A stretch of 64,000 nucleotides of DNA from Zerene cesonia (lineage: Eukaryota > Arthropoda > Insecta > Lepidoptera > Pieridae), in contig NW_024045134.1 of assembly GCF_012273895.1 (NCBI RefSeq), positions 62,001 through 126,000 of the forward strand, given 5' to 3'. This document shows, in pieces, positions 36,701-51,700 of the stretch; within the stretch, counting starts at the first letter, position 1, and each line of letters begins with the position of its first letter. Both the position numbers and the translations under genes were made by a program. Under the pieces are notes generated by a model, which worked only from the letters and a program-made list of their open reading frames with translations, did no database searches and was not told the DNA's origin.

Positions 36701-39700
36701 AATACAAGTTGCACAATAGGCGACCTTATGGCTACAGAGCCATCTCTTCCAGGCAACCAAAACAACGAAATAATACATAGAAAGCGTATAGGTAGGTAGC
36801 GTATATATTTGAATTTAAAAAATATCAAACGAACTAACTAACCCTTCAGCTTTATAGGTATACTGGTTTGGATGTTTCAATAAAGATATGTTACGGAACC
36901 CTATTTTTTTCCATAATTAAATATAGTCTATGTTACTCGTGGATAATGTAGCTTTCGAATGGTGAAAGAATTTTTAAAATCGGTCCCGTAGTTTTTGAGC
37001 CTATTCTTTACAACCAAACAAACAAACAAACAAAGTTTTCCTCTTTATAATATTAGTGTAGACTAGGAGGGCTAGCCAATATATCTAAATGATAGGTACA
37101 TATAATTCAATACATACATAATATAGTCTTCTAGCGGTCTTGGCCCCGGCTTCGTCCGTACAACAAATAGGTATAGCCTATATCATTATGTTATCATATA
37201 GTGAAAGAATTTATATAATATAATATATAAATAGAATTTATATTTTATAGTTTGCTGATTCAAATTCTACGTAAATCATCGAAAGAATAAGATTACATAA
37301 TCGCTAAAAGGCTACGACTCATACAGTTATATAGGTACGTATAGTAGTAGAAAGAATGCCACATGTAAATGTTTGCTTGCATCTGCATCACGTATGAGTC
37401 ATGTGATATATATCGATAGTCATATATGTATCAAGGCGTTATACTTCCAATATAAACTATATGTAATATCTTATATGTACAGCTATAGTCGACAATGCTT
37501 CGTATAGTATATTCGTATTGTATATAGCATTGTCGTATATTACACATGGTTATTTCTTAATGACCAGCTGTTGAGGTGCGAATGTGGTAAAATATTTTGA
37601 AGGTTAGACGTATAGAATGCGACTGTAGGCATTAGCATTCATTTGTGTGGAAGCGAAGGTGAAAATCCTTCTATTATATATTTGAATTTCTTATATTAAG
37701 TATCCAGATTCCAGATGCAAGAATGCCGACATTGAAGTTCAGACTTCAGAGTACTTCAGTCCAATTGAAAACATTAAATTTTTATATGCATAACCATAAA
37801 AGAAAAAACGTTCGTTACATTAATTTGCTGTTGTTATGTCAAAAATTATTTGCCAAATTTTGAGTAGATAAAAAAATTATTTTCTCTCATTTAGTGTGGC
37901 ACTTACAGTAATGCCATTTTTTTATGAATTAATCAAGTCCTTGTGTTTAATTTCAATCTATTTATCGTGTTTAATAACAATCTATAATAAAGGTTAATTA
38001 AGAAAATCAAATATATCTATAAAGCTTGGCTTGGGATTACTTACGAGTAACAAGTGACAAAATGTTGTTAATTGTCTATTCTTTTTTTATGCTATTTGTT
38101 CTAGTTTAGGCATAGGTAAAATATATAACACCGTATGAATGACGGCATTTAGCGCTTACGACGTTTTAGAATAAGATGATTTATTAATTAAAAAAAATAA
38201 AAAAAAGAACATAAATATGGGTGCTGTGATTTTTGACAATTTTAACTTAAGTCAGTAATCAAATAATTCACATTAATAATTTACGCGGTGTTTTTTAAAA
38301 CATATTGCATAAAATTGATATTAAATTACCGAATTGAAAGTTAAGCTCAGGTTAATAAATAAAAACAGTTTATTAGTAAAACGTGGTCCAAAAGCAATAT
38401 TGTTTCATTCAAAATGAAAACACAGTAAAGGTGCGACAAGTGACCGGTAAACTTATTCAGAAGAACCGTTTTGTTCTCAAAAAGAAAATTCGTATAATAT
38501 CGCCGTTCGCCATAAAGTCCACGATTTAATGCGCGTCACAAACGCATGTAAATTGTTACTTGCTATCGCGTGCTATCACTCATAGCGGTAGAATTTAATT
38601 CGAAACGAATCGGAGAAATGGATTAATTTGCGTACATATAATACTCGACTATTATCTTATCACAGTATATGTATTTCATATTTTTTTTCAATCATCGTAA
38701 CAATATATCCCACCATGTCGTCTGTTTGGATATTGTAAAAACAAATGCTTATCATCAGGCGACCCACAAGCTCCATTGCCGACTATGACATAAAAAAAAA
38801 AATTGTTTCAGACTTTCGATATGTAGGTATGTAAAATTATGTCATATGACACACCTCCTTTTATTTCTGTTATTCAAAGCTCTATAGAAAGTGATATATA
38901 TATATATATATATATGAAAACCTTGGAAATATAATTCAATTATGATACACGTGGCAGCGTAAATTGTAGTATACACTATACAATATATTAAATACATAAT
39001 CATCTTACCGGTTGTCCTTTTCGCTTCGCTAACAAGTAACATTGCGTTTATAGTTTATGTAATTACTAGCTGATCCGGCAAACGCTGTTCTGCCTTACTT
39101 GTATCATTTAGGGATATGAAAAATAGATCTTAGCCGATTCTCAGACCTACCCGATATGTACACAAAATTTAATGAGAATCGGTCCAGCCCTTTCGGAGGA
39201 GTAACTGACATTGTGACACAAGAATTTTATATATAAGATTCATATATTATACTAAATATAACATATAGTTATAACTGAACACATGTGTTTGTTTGAACGC
39301 GCTAATCAAAGCGAGTAGGTACTAGACCGATTTTAAAATTTGTTTCACTGCTGGATATGTGCGTGATCTATGAATTCAATAGGCCATATTATACTATGTA
39401 TGTGCTTCGGGCGAAGTAGTACGTAATAATGATGTCGTATACAGTAAATGTTCTGGTATACAGTACGTTGACATATTAATTCTTAGTTCAATAATTTTAA
39501 ATCATAAGATATTGATATGGTGCAACCATAACATATTTGTTATTGTTTTCGATATTTCAAGTTGTGTCATCAGAGTTAACTTCTGTCATTTAAGATATTC
39601 ACAAATATTTTAAGAAAATAATTAAAATTCAACATAAATCCATTATTCATATAGTCTTATCATTTATAAGAATGCTAGTTAACCTAGGCTCTTTAATTTC

Positions 39701-42700
39701 AACTTATATAATTAATATTTGTAAAAATAATGTTGCAATAAAGATTTACACAATCACAGGCATACAATTTAAACATTATACAGTATACCAGAAAATATTA
39801 AATAGCAATAAATGAATTAATATTACGTTATTGTAATAAAACGAAACAATATTATTATCAATAATATTTGTATCTAAAATAAGAAATATTTATAAGAAGA
39901 GCAGAGAGTCGAAATTTTATTAAATACACGCATATATGGTTTAATGTGCACTCATCATACAAGCAAAATTATTCTTTATATCTGATGTAATTAAATAGTG
40001 ATTGTGTAGTGAATATTATCTTATATCCAACTAGTTGTGGCACGCGGTTTCGACCGCATACTGTATAGCACATGTGTAATTCTGATACATAAGCTACATC
40101 ACTGCTACGTTTTATCAAAACCGTTCTATCGTATCAAAGATAAAAAAAACATACATCCATGTAAATCCATTCTTACAAGCCTTCGTATTTATAATATTAG
40201 TAGGATTTCTATTAGAATTTATAAAACTAGTTTCTCCAAGCTAAACGATATCAACTTTCTCGCATTACCACTTTACTTAACGACTTTTATATGGAAAAAT
40301 AATACATTACACAAGCTTGTATATACATCGAAAACGATATGTATATGACAATGCGGAAAATTAAAGATTCCGTAGATAGTTATACTTGTTGTCGCATCAA
40401 AACAGGAAACAAGCCCTTTACACCATAAATAATTGTACCCATACATTATCTTATTATTATCTGACTTTTAGTCACCAATTTGCCACCAACAGTGGCTAGC
40501 GATTATTCCTTGAAACTATACTAACATTGTTTCAAACTCGAATCTTCGACCGACCTCTTTTATACGATGAATTACCGTTTGCGGGCAAGCTCCTCGCTTA
40601 TCCGTTTCCTATCTCGATGTAAATTCCCTTTGAAGGTTAATACAACAGCGACTATTGTGGGTCGGGTGACTCGTTTGTCTAACTTTGCAAAAAAATTGTT
40701 TCGTTCATATTTCGCGATTATCGGTATATTGACTGGTGCATCCGCAACACGGGTTCATCTCGAACGGAAGCGGCCGGAGGGCAGTCACCGGCGGTGAACG
40801 TCCTCTTCCGTATTAATTCTATCACTATTATATAGTTTGATGGTGGATTTTGTTCTATTTAGAACATTTCTATTGTCTACAAAAAGTTGCAGCCTATTTA
40901 TGTAATACTTTAATCTACTTCCTATCCTATCCTACTTCTTACTAATATTATAAATGCAAAAATTTATAAGGAGGTGTGTGTGTTTGTTACTCTTTCACGC
41001 AAAAACTACTGAACCGATTGCAATGAAATTTTGTACGTAGACAGCTGGACAACTGGAATAACACAGGCAACATTTTATCCCGATATTCCTACGGGATACG
41101 AACTTACGCGGGTGAAACCGCGGGGCGATGCTAGTATTGTCATATTTGTTATCAAGTAGAAGACTCATTCATCAGTTTGAGTTGGTTGGGTTTGTTCATT
41201 AATAATGAATTTTGTCGATGATAACGAAGTAGTCTAATTGCAAATAATTATATTAAAAATATAATTAATATTCAAAGCTAGAGTTAATTTTGGACGCCCA
41301 TATAAACTAAATATCGCTTGATTTCCCCAGGGCATTCCGAACAAGAACGCTTGTTTAATTACGTAAATATTGCTTCGAGTGAGCATGCGTTATATCAGGG
41401 CACTGCTATCGTTACGGTTACGCATAATTAGCACTTGCTTAACACCCGACGTGGGCTCCCAAAGCGATAACAGACTCACGACAATCAGTGCGTGGAAGTA
41501 AGCGCCCTGTCACAGTGTTCCGTAATGTGGTCAAGTACCCTCTAGCAGCGGTTAAGGTTTCATATAATGGTAATCTTTCTCTGTTCCAAATATTATCTTA
41601 TACCTTTAAACGAGCAATTCTTGTATATATATATATATATAATTGGGATCTCGGAATCGGCTCCAACGATTTTCATGAAATTTAGTATACAGGGGGTTTC
41701 GGGGGCGATAAATCAATCTAGCTAGGATTTTTTTTTAGAAAATGTCATATTCGTGTTTTATTATGACTCTTCCTGACATCTATTGGCGAATAAAATACTA
41801 TAAATGCGAAAGTTTGTGAGGGTGGATGCATATGTATATGTGCGTCTGTTACTCTTTTACGCAAAAACTACTGAACCGATTGCAATGAAATTTGCTTCGT
41901 AGATAGCTGGACAACTGAAATAACACATAGGCACTTTTTATACCGATATTCCTACGGGATACGGACTTACGCGGTTTCAACCGCGGGTCACAGCTAGTGG
42001 GGTATAATATTACTAACATCCGTGGGATTAAACCAATTACTGTTCGCTTTGGGTACTGTCAGGATTGTGGTTAGTTCGCGCGTAATAAGTTGGATGTCAT
42101 TATATACATAATATCATCTCGCTTAATTTATGGAAGGAACATATATTCGAATTACTACTCTTTGAAATGCTTGAATGAAGCTGAAGAGATGGGTTGCAGT
42201 CTGCAGATGACTTTGGAGCAAAAATCCATCTGTAAAGTTTACGTCTTATACCTATCTAGAAAATAATGAGCCGTGTACGGGTCATCTTAAAATACGCCGA
42301 AGAACAATTCAATCCGACTTACAATATTACACAATCAACAATAGTCTGGTTGCACAATCAGTATTACATCCTTAGATACACGCTCCTTCGTCCGTTTCGT
42401 CGTCTTGATAAAAAATGTTTGGATCTAGTTAAACTTAAAAGGCCTTCCTCGATAATGCATTTGTCGTATTTTAAACATATTATTTAAAAATGGTGTAATA
42501 TTGTAATTATCATTTATATAAAAGACAATTTTGTAATAAAGCAATATACTACAAAAAAATGTAACAAGCCAATTACTATTTCATTAAGGGAATCGTCTCT
42601 ATGAACACATTTTTTTTTCCTTGGCATAACGTATTTTTTTTTTATATGAAAGGTTTTTACGCTACTTCCTTCCGAGCAACCTAACTACTATAGAGGTAAC

Positions 42701-45700
42701 TAGTTTCAAAAGGATAGACATAACATAACAACCATATTATGGAAATTATGAAAACTGTGACACAAATTTAGAAATTAAACACAGTACATATCGTTCGCTC
42801 GCCTACACGATTTAATTTTTACCTCTTACGTTTTCGTATTGCTATTTTGACTTAACTAATAAATTTAACTTTTAAAAACATCTTTGATTAATGCTTTATA
42901 TATATTATCTTTTTATAATATAAATCAATTTATCATTGGTTTCAGGTAAACTTCAGCATTGATCTTTCGCTGACATTAAACGTATCAGGTAAACAAGGCC
43001 TCGGCCGCTAAACCAATTAGGCAGAGATACCGTAGATATCACCAAGGGGATATAAAACGTAGAATAATTGAATCTTATTAGCTAATATTATATGCAAGTA
43101 TAAATTGCGAACATATCAATAACTTAATAGTCCTCCACCATTACGATATGCAGAGATATTTTAAGTAGTTAGATCATTTTGAAAAGTAAATGTGTCTGCT
43201 CATCTTGAGGAATGTTTCATTCTATATCATTGATTATAATTATAATGAAATATTCTCCTTCGTAAGTAATGAGAGTTAAATAAAAAGTATATACATAGAC
43301 CATGCAACTCCCTTCTTGAGTTCTGGATATTAAATCTATAACATAAGCCTGCAGTCTATAACATAATCTGCTGTATTTGAGTTATAATTAAAATGTTTTC
43401 ATTCAAATGAAGTACTAGGTACAATCTTATTCTATTTGAAAGCACGTAAATTTTAATCACTCTCTATTGTACATTTGCCATATGTATCATTGTTAACACT
43501 TGCATGAATTCCTACGTTATACAACCTTCAACAATTTTGTTTTTTCCTCCAATATTCTTGGTCAATCTTGATGGTATTTCTTATTTGAGTTGATTTCATA
43601 TTTTTGCTACATTTTCTTTATTAGTCGGTTCAAATTATCCTAAAGAAAGCAACTTACTATGAATTTTTTTATGCTATTGGTCGTAGTTGGATGGTAATTG
43701 TTTACAGTTTTATCAAAGTAGAATCATCATCTATATCAGCTTAGTATACACCCTATATAACCTAGCTGTTGAAATTTACTAAAACGGTTGAAGCTGTCAC
43801 CCCAGTATTCATTCTAATACCAATCAGGGTGGGCCAAGTCCGCTAACAGCACTAACATCGTGCCGCGTGTTTGCTTTCAGCGTGGCACGTCATTAAACTA
43901 ATGCATGCAGCTGACTCTCAACACTAACACGCTATGGCGACACCTGCCGATAAACGATTCCATCAGCTGGTAAGTAAAATTTACTCACTCGTATTTTTGC
44001 ACGTGTATCTATCTACATTTGGATCTGGTGTTTTTCATTCTTATAAAACTTACCAGACGAAATTCTGTAATTTTGGATGACCTTAATTTGTAATAGTTCT
44101 GGTGTGCTCGGTGAAATTAGCTTCAAGTAGAATATTTATATAAGTTTACTTTCAAATGTGTCATGAAGTTAAAATAAACAGACTTATTCACAAACATGCC
44201 ATATGTTATGTGTGTTTTGTATCCACAAAGTGTCCCCAGAGCAAGTTATCGTCATCGAAATAGTTTGCTCGAGGGCAGTGCACGCTTGTTTAAATTTACT
44301 TCACTATCGCTAACATATTATTTATATGAAATTAACTTATTTATATGAAAGTAAACAAAAAATCCTAAATGTTATGGTTTGGGTGAGCTTAATGGAAAAA
44401 TATCGTCTATTATTGGAAATAATTACTATGTAGTTTTAGAAATGAATAGAAATATTAAAGCGAACATTCGATTCTTTGAGTCATTTTCAATCGTGTCACT
44501 ATTATATGTAGTTGTGTATATTATAATTCAAAACTAATTTTATACTACAAAAAGTCTTCTTGTTGCCAAAAACCGTAGAAGTTTTTTATAAGCGCGCATA
44601 AAATTTGTGAACTTCAGCTTTTGCCTTATAAATGAAGTAATGAAAAACAATGCAGTATGCATTTATTGTGTGTTCAACATAGTTGGTAATAAATAATATA
44701 TTAAATAAATTTGCTGGTTTTGCTGTTATCATAATTTGTCCAGTAAATTTTTGTAAAGGCGGTAAAATTTTAATATACTTGCGGTCATTATACTCCAAGA
44801 GGTCATTGTGTTCGTTACACACTTGTACCTCGTTCCCAAAAACGTAGTTTTCAAATCGACTGATTTTATTTGTTTTTGTTACTCAATACTACGTGGGTTT
44901 GGATCGATAGGAATTTTGCCTCCAGAAATTCCGGTAACATTTTTACTTATATCTACTTGACACATTGAAACTATAAAGAGCTGCTGCAGCATTCTCAGAA
45001 CTAAAGCTAAAGGAACATTAGCGCAAAGATAGACTGTACTCGAGTGCACTTCTCGAGCTCATTCGCGTCTTTAGAATACTCCGTTTAGCGTGAATTATGC
45101 TGCATTTTAAATCTCTTGCCTATTTTTCGTGCAATCTTTAAGAGGCAATGCATTAAACATGTCACCATCGGGTCTTTGAAACTTTGTCTTTGAAACATGA
45201 AAAGTAAAAATCAAATTGAAATATCACAATTAAACGTTCAGACTAATTATTACAACTAAATGCAAATCAGTTTCCATAAATATCAACGGCACACCACCAC
45301 GAATACAAATAAACAAATGCGCTCTCGTGTTCTTGGTAAATGTAAACTTAAAACTGAGAGATATAAATAAAATCCTATTTCGAACATCTGTCTGCATCGA
45401 TGTCTTGGAAGTGTTGTTGTTGTTGGTGAGTTCAGACGGGATTTTCCGAAGTAATGAATCACTTAACAAGTAGTTAATAACGAATATCGTTACTAATAAA
45501 GCAATTATTCCACAAATGAAGTGTTACATTAAAGAAGGTACAATTTTGCGCAGGTATCCTTGTGTTTCCATGCACATTTATTGATTATTTCGATAATTTG
45601 GCCCTTAAAACTAGTTTTTGACTAAAAACCAATAACTGTAAACTAAACTGTATTATTAGTGATGTGAATAAATATTATTTGATAAAACACAGCCACTGTA

Positions 45701-48700
45701 CCAATGCATACATCGATTTATTGTTACAGACATTAGCTATACAGAAGGCAATAAATGCAATCGAAACACCGGTTAAAGAGAAACATGTCCGCAGCGCTAT
45801 CATCGGAACCTTCCAGGAACAGAGCGCCATCACGTATTGGGTAAATATTATTACTTGTACTTATGCTTTGAACGTGAACATTTGGTAGGATTGATAATAA
45901 TTAATCTTGAGGTCTTGGGAATGTTTGCTTATATAGATTTATACTGTATTATACTGAATATCAGGTGTTTTTTTAGTCATTGACATCACTAGAAGCCCTA
46001 ATATTATAAATGTAAGTTTTTTTCACGCTTAAACTACTCAACCGATTGAGATAGAATTTGGATCAGAGATAGAGATGCCTCGGGAACGTAGACCTATGAG
46101 CTAAAACCCCGTTACTGACTCTTCCTTTGATTACGTGCGTAGCCGCTACGGGAAAGCTAGTGTAAAATAAGTAACAGCTAATCTAATACCATAGCAGATA
46201 ATTTAGTGATGTGTAACGTTATATAAATAAACTAAAACACCACGCGATGTCCCGTTCTATTCATATAAACATTCAACGCACACTCATGATGTTTGTAAAT
46301 ATAAACTTGAACTTATGGTTATAAATCAAATCTATTTTCGGATAGCTGTTTCGAGTTAATATTACAGTATTACATATGCATTTATAGGTATATTACAGAG
46401 TACAGTATACTGTAAAAGTATTGATTTAGGAAATATATATTTATATTATATCCCTGTGCTGGCAAATCCATGATTTATAATTTAAATGCTTTTATAAACT
46501 TTACACGTACGTTTGTATAAAACCCATTCCGTTAGACACGATTTTGACCCTATAAACGGACAGAACTAATTCAAATGTTAGACAATTATCTAGGATCGCT
46601 TACAATATAATAATTTCATGACTTTATCCTTTAAATAATTTCCCATCGAATAGTATATCAGCAAGACAAGCAATTTAGTTCATTCTATCAATAATTATGT
46701 CCCTCAAAGAATACTCCCTAAGTGTGTATCTATTATTAAAGTTTTTCGAATGATTTAGATGGTGGCTATACGACAGCCCCTTCAAGATAACCGCATAGTC
46801 GCGTGGAAGTTCTGCCACGTGACCCACAAGTTGCTCCGCGAGGGACACCCGGCGTGCCTCGACGACTCGCAGCGGCACATTGGAATGATCGAGAACCTGG
46901 GGAAGTTGTGGGTAAGCACTGGCTGTGAGCCTACAACCAACCTCTAAATAAACAAACCTCAAAAGTGAAAACCTCTATCGTATAGTTATGATTGTTTTAG
47001 TCTGCATGTTCGCTGTGACGTTGATATTCTTTGTTATCCCGTTTTTGATGTACAATTTTAATATGGATGCCTTCTTCTTCTATACTTTTTTTTGCTTGCT
47101 CTCTGATGGCAATTGAACATAACAATCAATATTATACGAGGAATTTCTCTTTACAAAGATAGAAAGTGGTATTAACTGAATTAATAAATTTAAATAAAAC
47201 AATTAATGTGTTTACTCTTCAAGTTTTTGATTAAAGAATGGAAAGCATTATCTAGGTGACAAAATTTTACGCACGCCACACGGTGATTGTGTAAAGATTA
47301 GCATTGCGAGTAACAATAGGTGAGCCACGCCGCTATAACTGTGTCAGATTGTTGCGAAATGTTTAAAGCATTGTGTTTATTTGATAAAATTTTATACTGA
47401 ATGGAATTGTTTCTGGAAATATCGAACTATGTTTCATTATTTAAATAACTATGGTATCCTGTTAATACCCATTGAATAATTTAGTCGTGATAGTTAATTT
47501 AACAATTTGTATTATATATACCATTACTTAGATATGTTCTGTTTTATTTGGCATTCCAAATTTTTTACGATAATATTTTAATGTTGAATATGCATACTTT
47601 ATGAGTTGACCTAATGAAAACAGTGAGAGTTTAACCTAGTTCAGCGGGTTACAGAAAATCATATTATCTTTAGGATAGATATCCTAAATAGCGCCTATTT
47701 ATCTAGCCTATCTAATAGATAGCTAGATAGCAGCCAGCACCGGCTGCACCGGGGATGAGAAAGTCGAAAACGAAATTTGAAAATCGTCTCAGTAGAGTCA
47801 AGTCTTTCAACACTACTAACAACTAAAGATTTTCTCTTTATCGCTCGTATAATTTTGTTATTGTACAAAACTATAAGAGCATACACCACAATACAGATGC
47901 ACCTTCGCGAAGGCTACGGCAGACTGATCCATCTGTACTGCACACTTCTGCTGAGCAAGCTGAAGTTTCACGCGCGCAACCCCCGCTTCCCCGGGAACAT
48001 GCAGCTCACGGTCGAAGAGTTGGACGCTATAGCTGAAAACGATGTTAATAATTAGTGAGTTCGCCTTTGTTTTTTTTAAGTTTATATCACCTTATGCATT
48101 CATCATCATCATCATCATCAGCCCATATATGTTCCCACTGCTGGGACACAAGCCCCCTATGAGGGTTCAGGCCATAATCCACCACGCTGGCCAAGTGCGG
48201 GTTAGCAGATGTCACATGTCGTCGAACTTTTGATTCTCGGACATGCCGGTTTCCTCACGATGTTTTCTGAACCGTTTTAAGCAGTGGTAATGTTATCTAC
48301 ACGCGCAGATAAATTGAAAAAACAATTTATTTCCTGCACGCTCGCCCGGTCTCGAACCCCAACCTATGGATTTTAAAGTCCGAGGAGCCACTACTACTTT
48401 TACCCACCCTATGCATTATGAAATTTTTATTTAAGTGTTCTCAGTTAATGTTCGGAGTCGAGTATTATTTGTATGTTTTGTTTCGAATTCAAACTTTTTT
48501 GTTACATTTGTGTAAGAAACAAAAGCCATTATTTATGTGGACTATTATCATTTCAGCTTCCAGTTGTGTGTCGAATTGTTCGACTATATGGATGATATTT
48601 TGAATTTACAATCCGCAGGTATGTATACCAAAATAATCTGTTAGCGTTTATATAATGGTAAACTTTGTTATTAGCAGATAGTATGCGACAATAATTTTTT

Positions 48701-51700
48701 ATTTTTATGTTGTTTAATGAACTTTAATAAGATTCAAAACTGTGTAGTGGGTTAGTTGTCTAGTGGTATTCGATTTTTACATTAAAATTTTTGTAAAGTT
48801 GCTTAGTTTAGTGCTGATAGTTCTAAACTATTTATTAAGTCTACTTTCATTATAAAAGCTTCATACACAATAAATGAATAACTTGATAATAAATGTACGA
48901 CATCCTGAATTTTCAAATCTAATTTTCGAAAACGACTTCATAAATACTTGTAAAATTTGTACACGAATAAATAGCTTTTTGATTGCGAGTTTGAACAATT
49001 ATAAATACAATTATATTTAAATAACTCCACTCATTCCACAGCCTCTGCTCTGCGTTGAAGGCTAGATAAAAAAAATGGCCCACGCACACCTATATAGATT
49101 CATTTATATTTAAATAACTTCACTCGCAACCTCTGCTCTGCGTTAAAAGCTGGATAAAAAATGTGACCCTGTCGCCAATTCGGCAGTATTCGACAGTCTC
49201 GGCAACGCGAGAGCCAACTCGATGACGGCGAGCGGGCAGTGCCGGCTGGCGGCGCTGATCCCGTGCGCGCAGGACTCGTCGCACATCTACGACTGCAACG
49301 TGCGCCTGCTGTTCCGGCTACACGCGTCCCTGCCGGCCGATACGCTCACCGGACATAGGGAGAGGTGGGTTTTGGCCCGGCGTCGTCTTATCTTTACCGG
49401 AATTTAGAAAAAAATGTTTGACTTAAATTGTGGTTGCTATTTTTGACACCTTAAAACGTCAATTATATTTTGCTTTAGCGGTATTGAAATTTGCTTCTGT
49501 TGTATTATTTAGAAATCTTAAAATTTAATACCTACCATTATTTTAAATAATGTCTTTGGTAAGATATAGTTCTCTGGTGAGAAATACACAAGCTTGAAAA
49601 ATCTATTATCATCCGGCTTTTAATAATAAAATGATACAAGAATGCATCTTTGTTGGTTTATAATTAGCACTACTATACTGCCTTATATATACTAAATGTT
49701 CATTACATTTATCGACTGAAATTTTAATATCTTCCATGCACTTCGCCTATCCGACTGTAGACTCATATGTTATTCATAAAATACAATTTTCCAACGACCC
49801 GTTATTTATTCGCTACACAATTTCCTACTTTTCTATTATTGTTCAGGTTCCGGCAACAGTTCAAAAAGCTAAGTTCGTTCTACAAACACGCAAGCAGCCT
49901 TCAATACTATAGAAATTTACTCACACTGCCAGTTCTACCGTCGAATCCGCCTAATTTCTTATTACAGGTAATTCTAAACTATTGTTCAAATTAATAAATT
50001 CATACATATTGTATATGCAAGCTTAAGTCTGATATTTTAATTGGTGGTGGAAGTTGATATAACTAATTCCATACTCTATGTTTTTAGGATGTAATGATGT
50101 CATAGCATACATGATTTATTTAAGTGTATGCATATATAAAATTAAACGATTTGATAATTGCAGAGTGACTTTGGCACCTATGTCGCACCAGTGGTGTCCA
50201 TTCCTGAGCCGCCGCCTGATGAGGTCGATGCCATTGGGTCGTTGATAGATACTTCCGACACCATCAGCCAGGTAATACAAATTTTATTATTAAACGTTTA
50301 TTTTATCGCACAAGCCTCCACCGGTGGCTTCGCTCGCGTGGTAAAAGAAAATACCCCTAAGATAAAAAATTCTCAAAACACAAAAACCGTGCCATGAAAA
50401 CACTGCGATCTGAAACGAATACAAACAAACAGACAAACACACCTTCTACTACGAAACCAACTAGACCCAAAAATGACTCATATACTCATCGCTGTAGTGT
50501 CGGTTTTTGCACGCAGGTATCGACACCGCCGAGGCACGACTCGCTAGAAACGCGCACGTCGCCCTCGCCCGCACCGGACCCGTTGTTAGAGAGAGACCGA
50601 CTTATTGACCATTTGCAGAATGAGCTCAAGAGAATGCGGTGAGTTACATTTATAAATACCTATATATATATTGCATAAACTCCTTATCTCTTTCAATGTT
50701 AAGATAATCATATATTCCTACCCCAAATAGTAATTCTGTTATGAGTGAAGTTTATAAAATTGTTTGAGTAAATTCAGGTAAATAATTAAAGTTTACATAA
50801 AGTAGACGAATAAATCGCGTTTAAAATCCGTTTTATAATCCGAATTAATAATATAATTATTCCCAAGTAAGACTTGTAATTAGTTTTTTTTTTTGTACAG
50901 GACAGAAGTGTCGCAGATTGTACAAGAACGGAACACAATGCTAAGCTCGATGCGGGAACATTGCGCACGAGTTGAAACACAACTGCAAGCGGCTAGGGTA
51001 TGAGTGTGTTGACATTTTTTATTACCTCATCATAGTGATTCGACATAAATTTATTTAATTAAATATTTAATTATTTCAGAATGAACTAGAAGAGGAAAAA
51101 CAAAAGGCTGATATTTTAGCAATTGAAGCTCCAGAAATCAAAAGTAAGTTCATTAATGTAAGGATGTGATATGATAAGATAATGCGTTCTTGATTTCTTT
51201 GGACATATCAAAATGTGTCTATACTTTAATTGAATAATTCATTTGTTCCAGAAAAGCTCAGTGAAACGGAAGATAAAGCGAAAGTGACCGACGAAAAGTT
51301 CCAAAAGTTAAAAGGTGCTTACACCCAGCTACGTGAAGAACATATCGCACTTATCAGACAGGTATGTTGTATAGTTTTTTGTCGTGTTGTTTAAATTTAG
51401 TAATTAATCACTTAACGTAGGAGTAAAAACGTGATTTTTTTTCCGTTATGTACTTCATTGTGATGTTTGGAACGCCAATGTATCAACTGATCATACAATT
51501 ATGCTTTAATTTCGAATACAGGGTGTTCAAATTAAATATAATTTTTTTGTTGTCTAGAAAGCTGAAGTAGACAAGTTAACGTCCACTTTACGTGCCGCCG
51601 CGGCGCAACACGAGAGTGCCAAGATGATGCTACAACAGCAATTAAACGATCGAGTGAAGTAAGCATACATTTAAAACTTATCTTCACATTAAATTATTTT

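Larger units (their letters stand above)
33788..45729 (+). other. HIP1 intron 1 (12 kb), repeat-rich
   Basis: The largest gene-free stretch. It holds at least ten dispersed-repeat fragments between 36283 and 42002, (AT)n tracts at ~38895 and ~41621, and a candidate alternative first exon at 43934. The parts 33800-36280 and 42100-43800 show AT-rich sequence with no exon or family that I recognise. Confidence 0.6.

Noticed and set aside
40037..40348. 103-codon open frame in HIP1 intron 1
   Set aside because: It runs through a diverged family B repeat and has no recognisable protein features.
48096..48125. (CAT)n run as an independent microsatellite or a His-rich coding piece
   Set aside because: It is the tail of the SINE/LINE-type repeat that follows, inside an intron.
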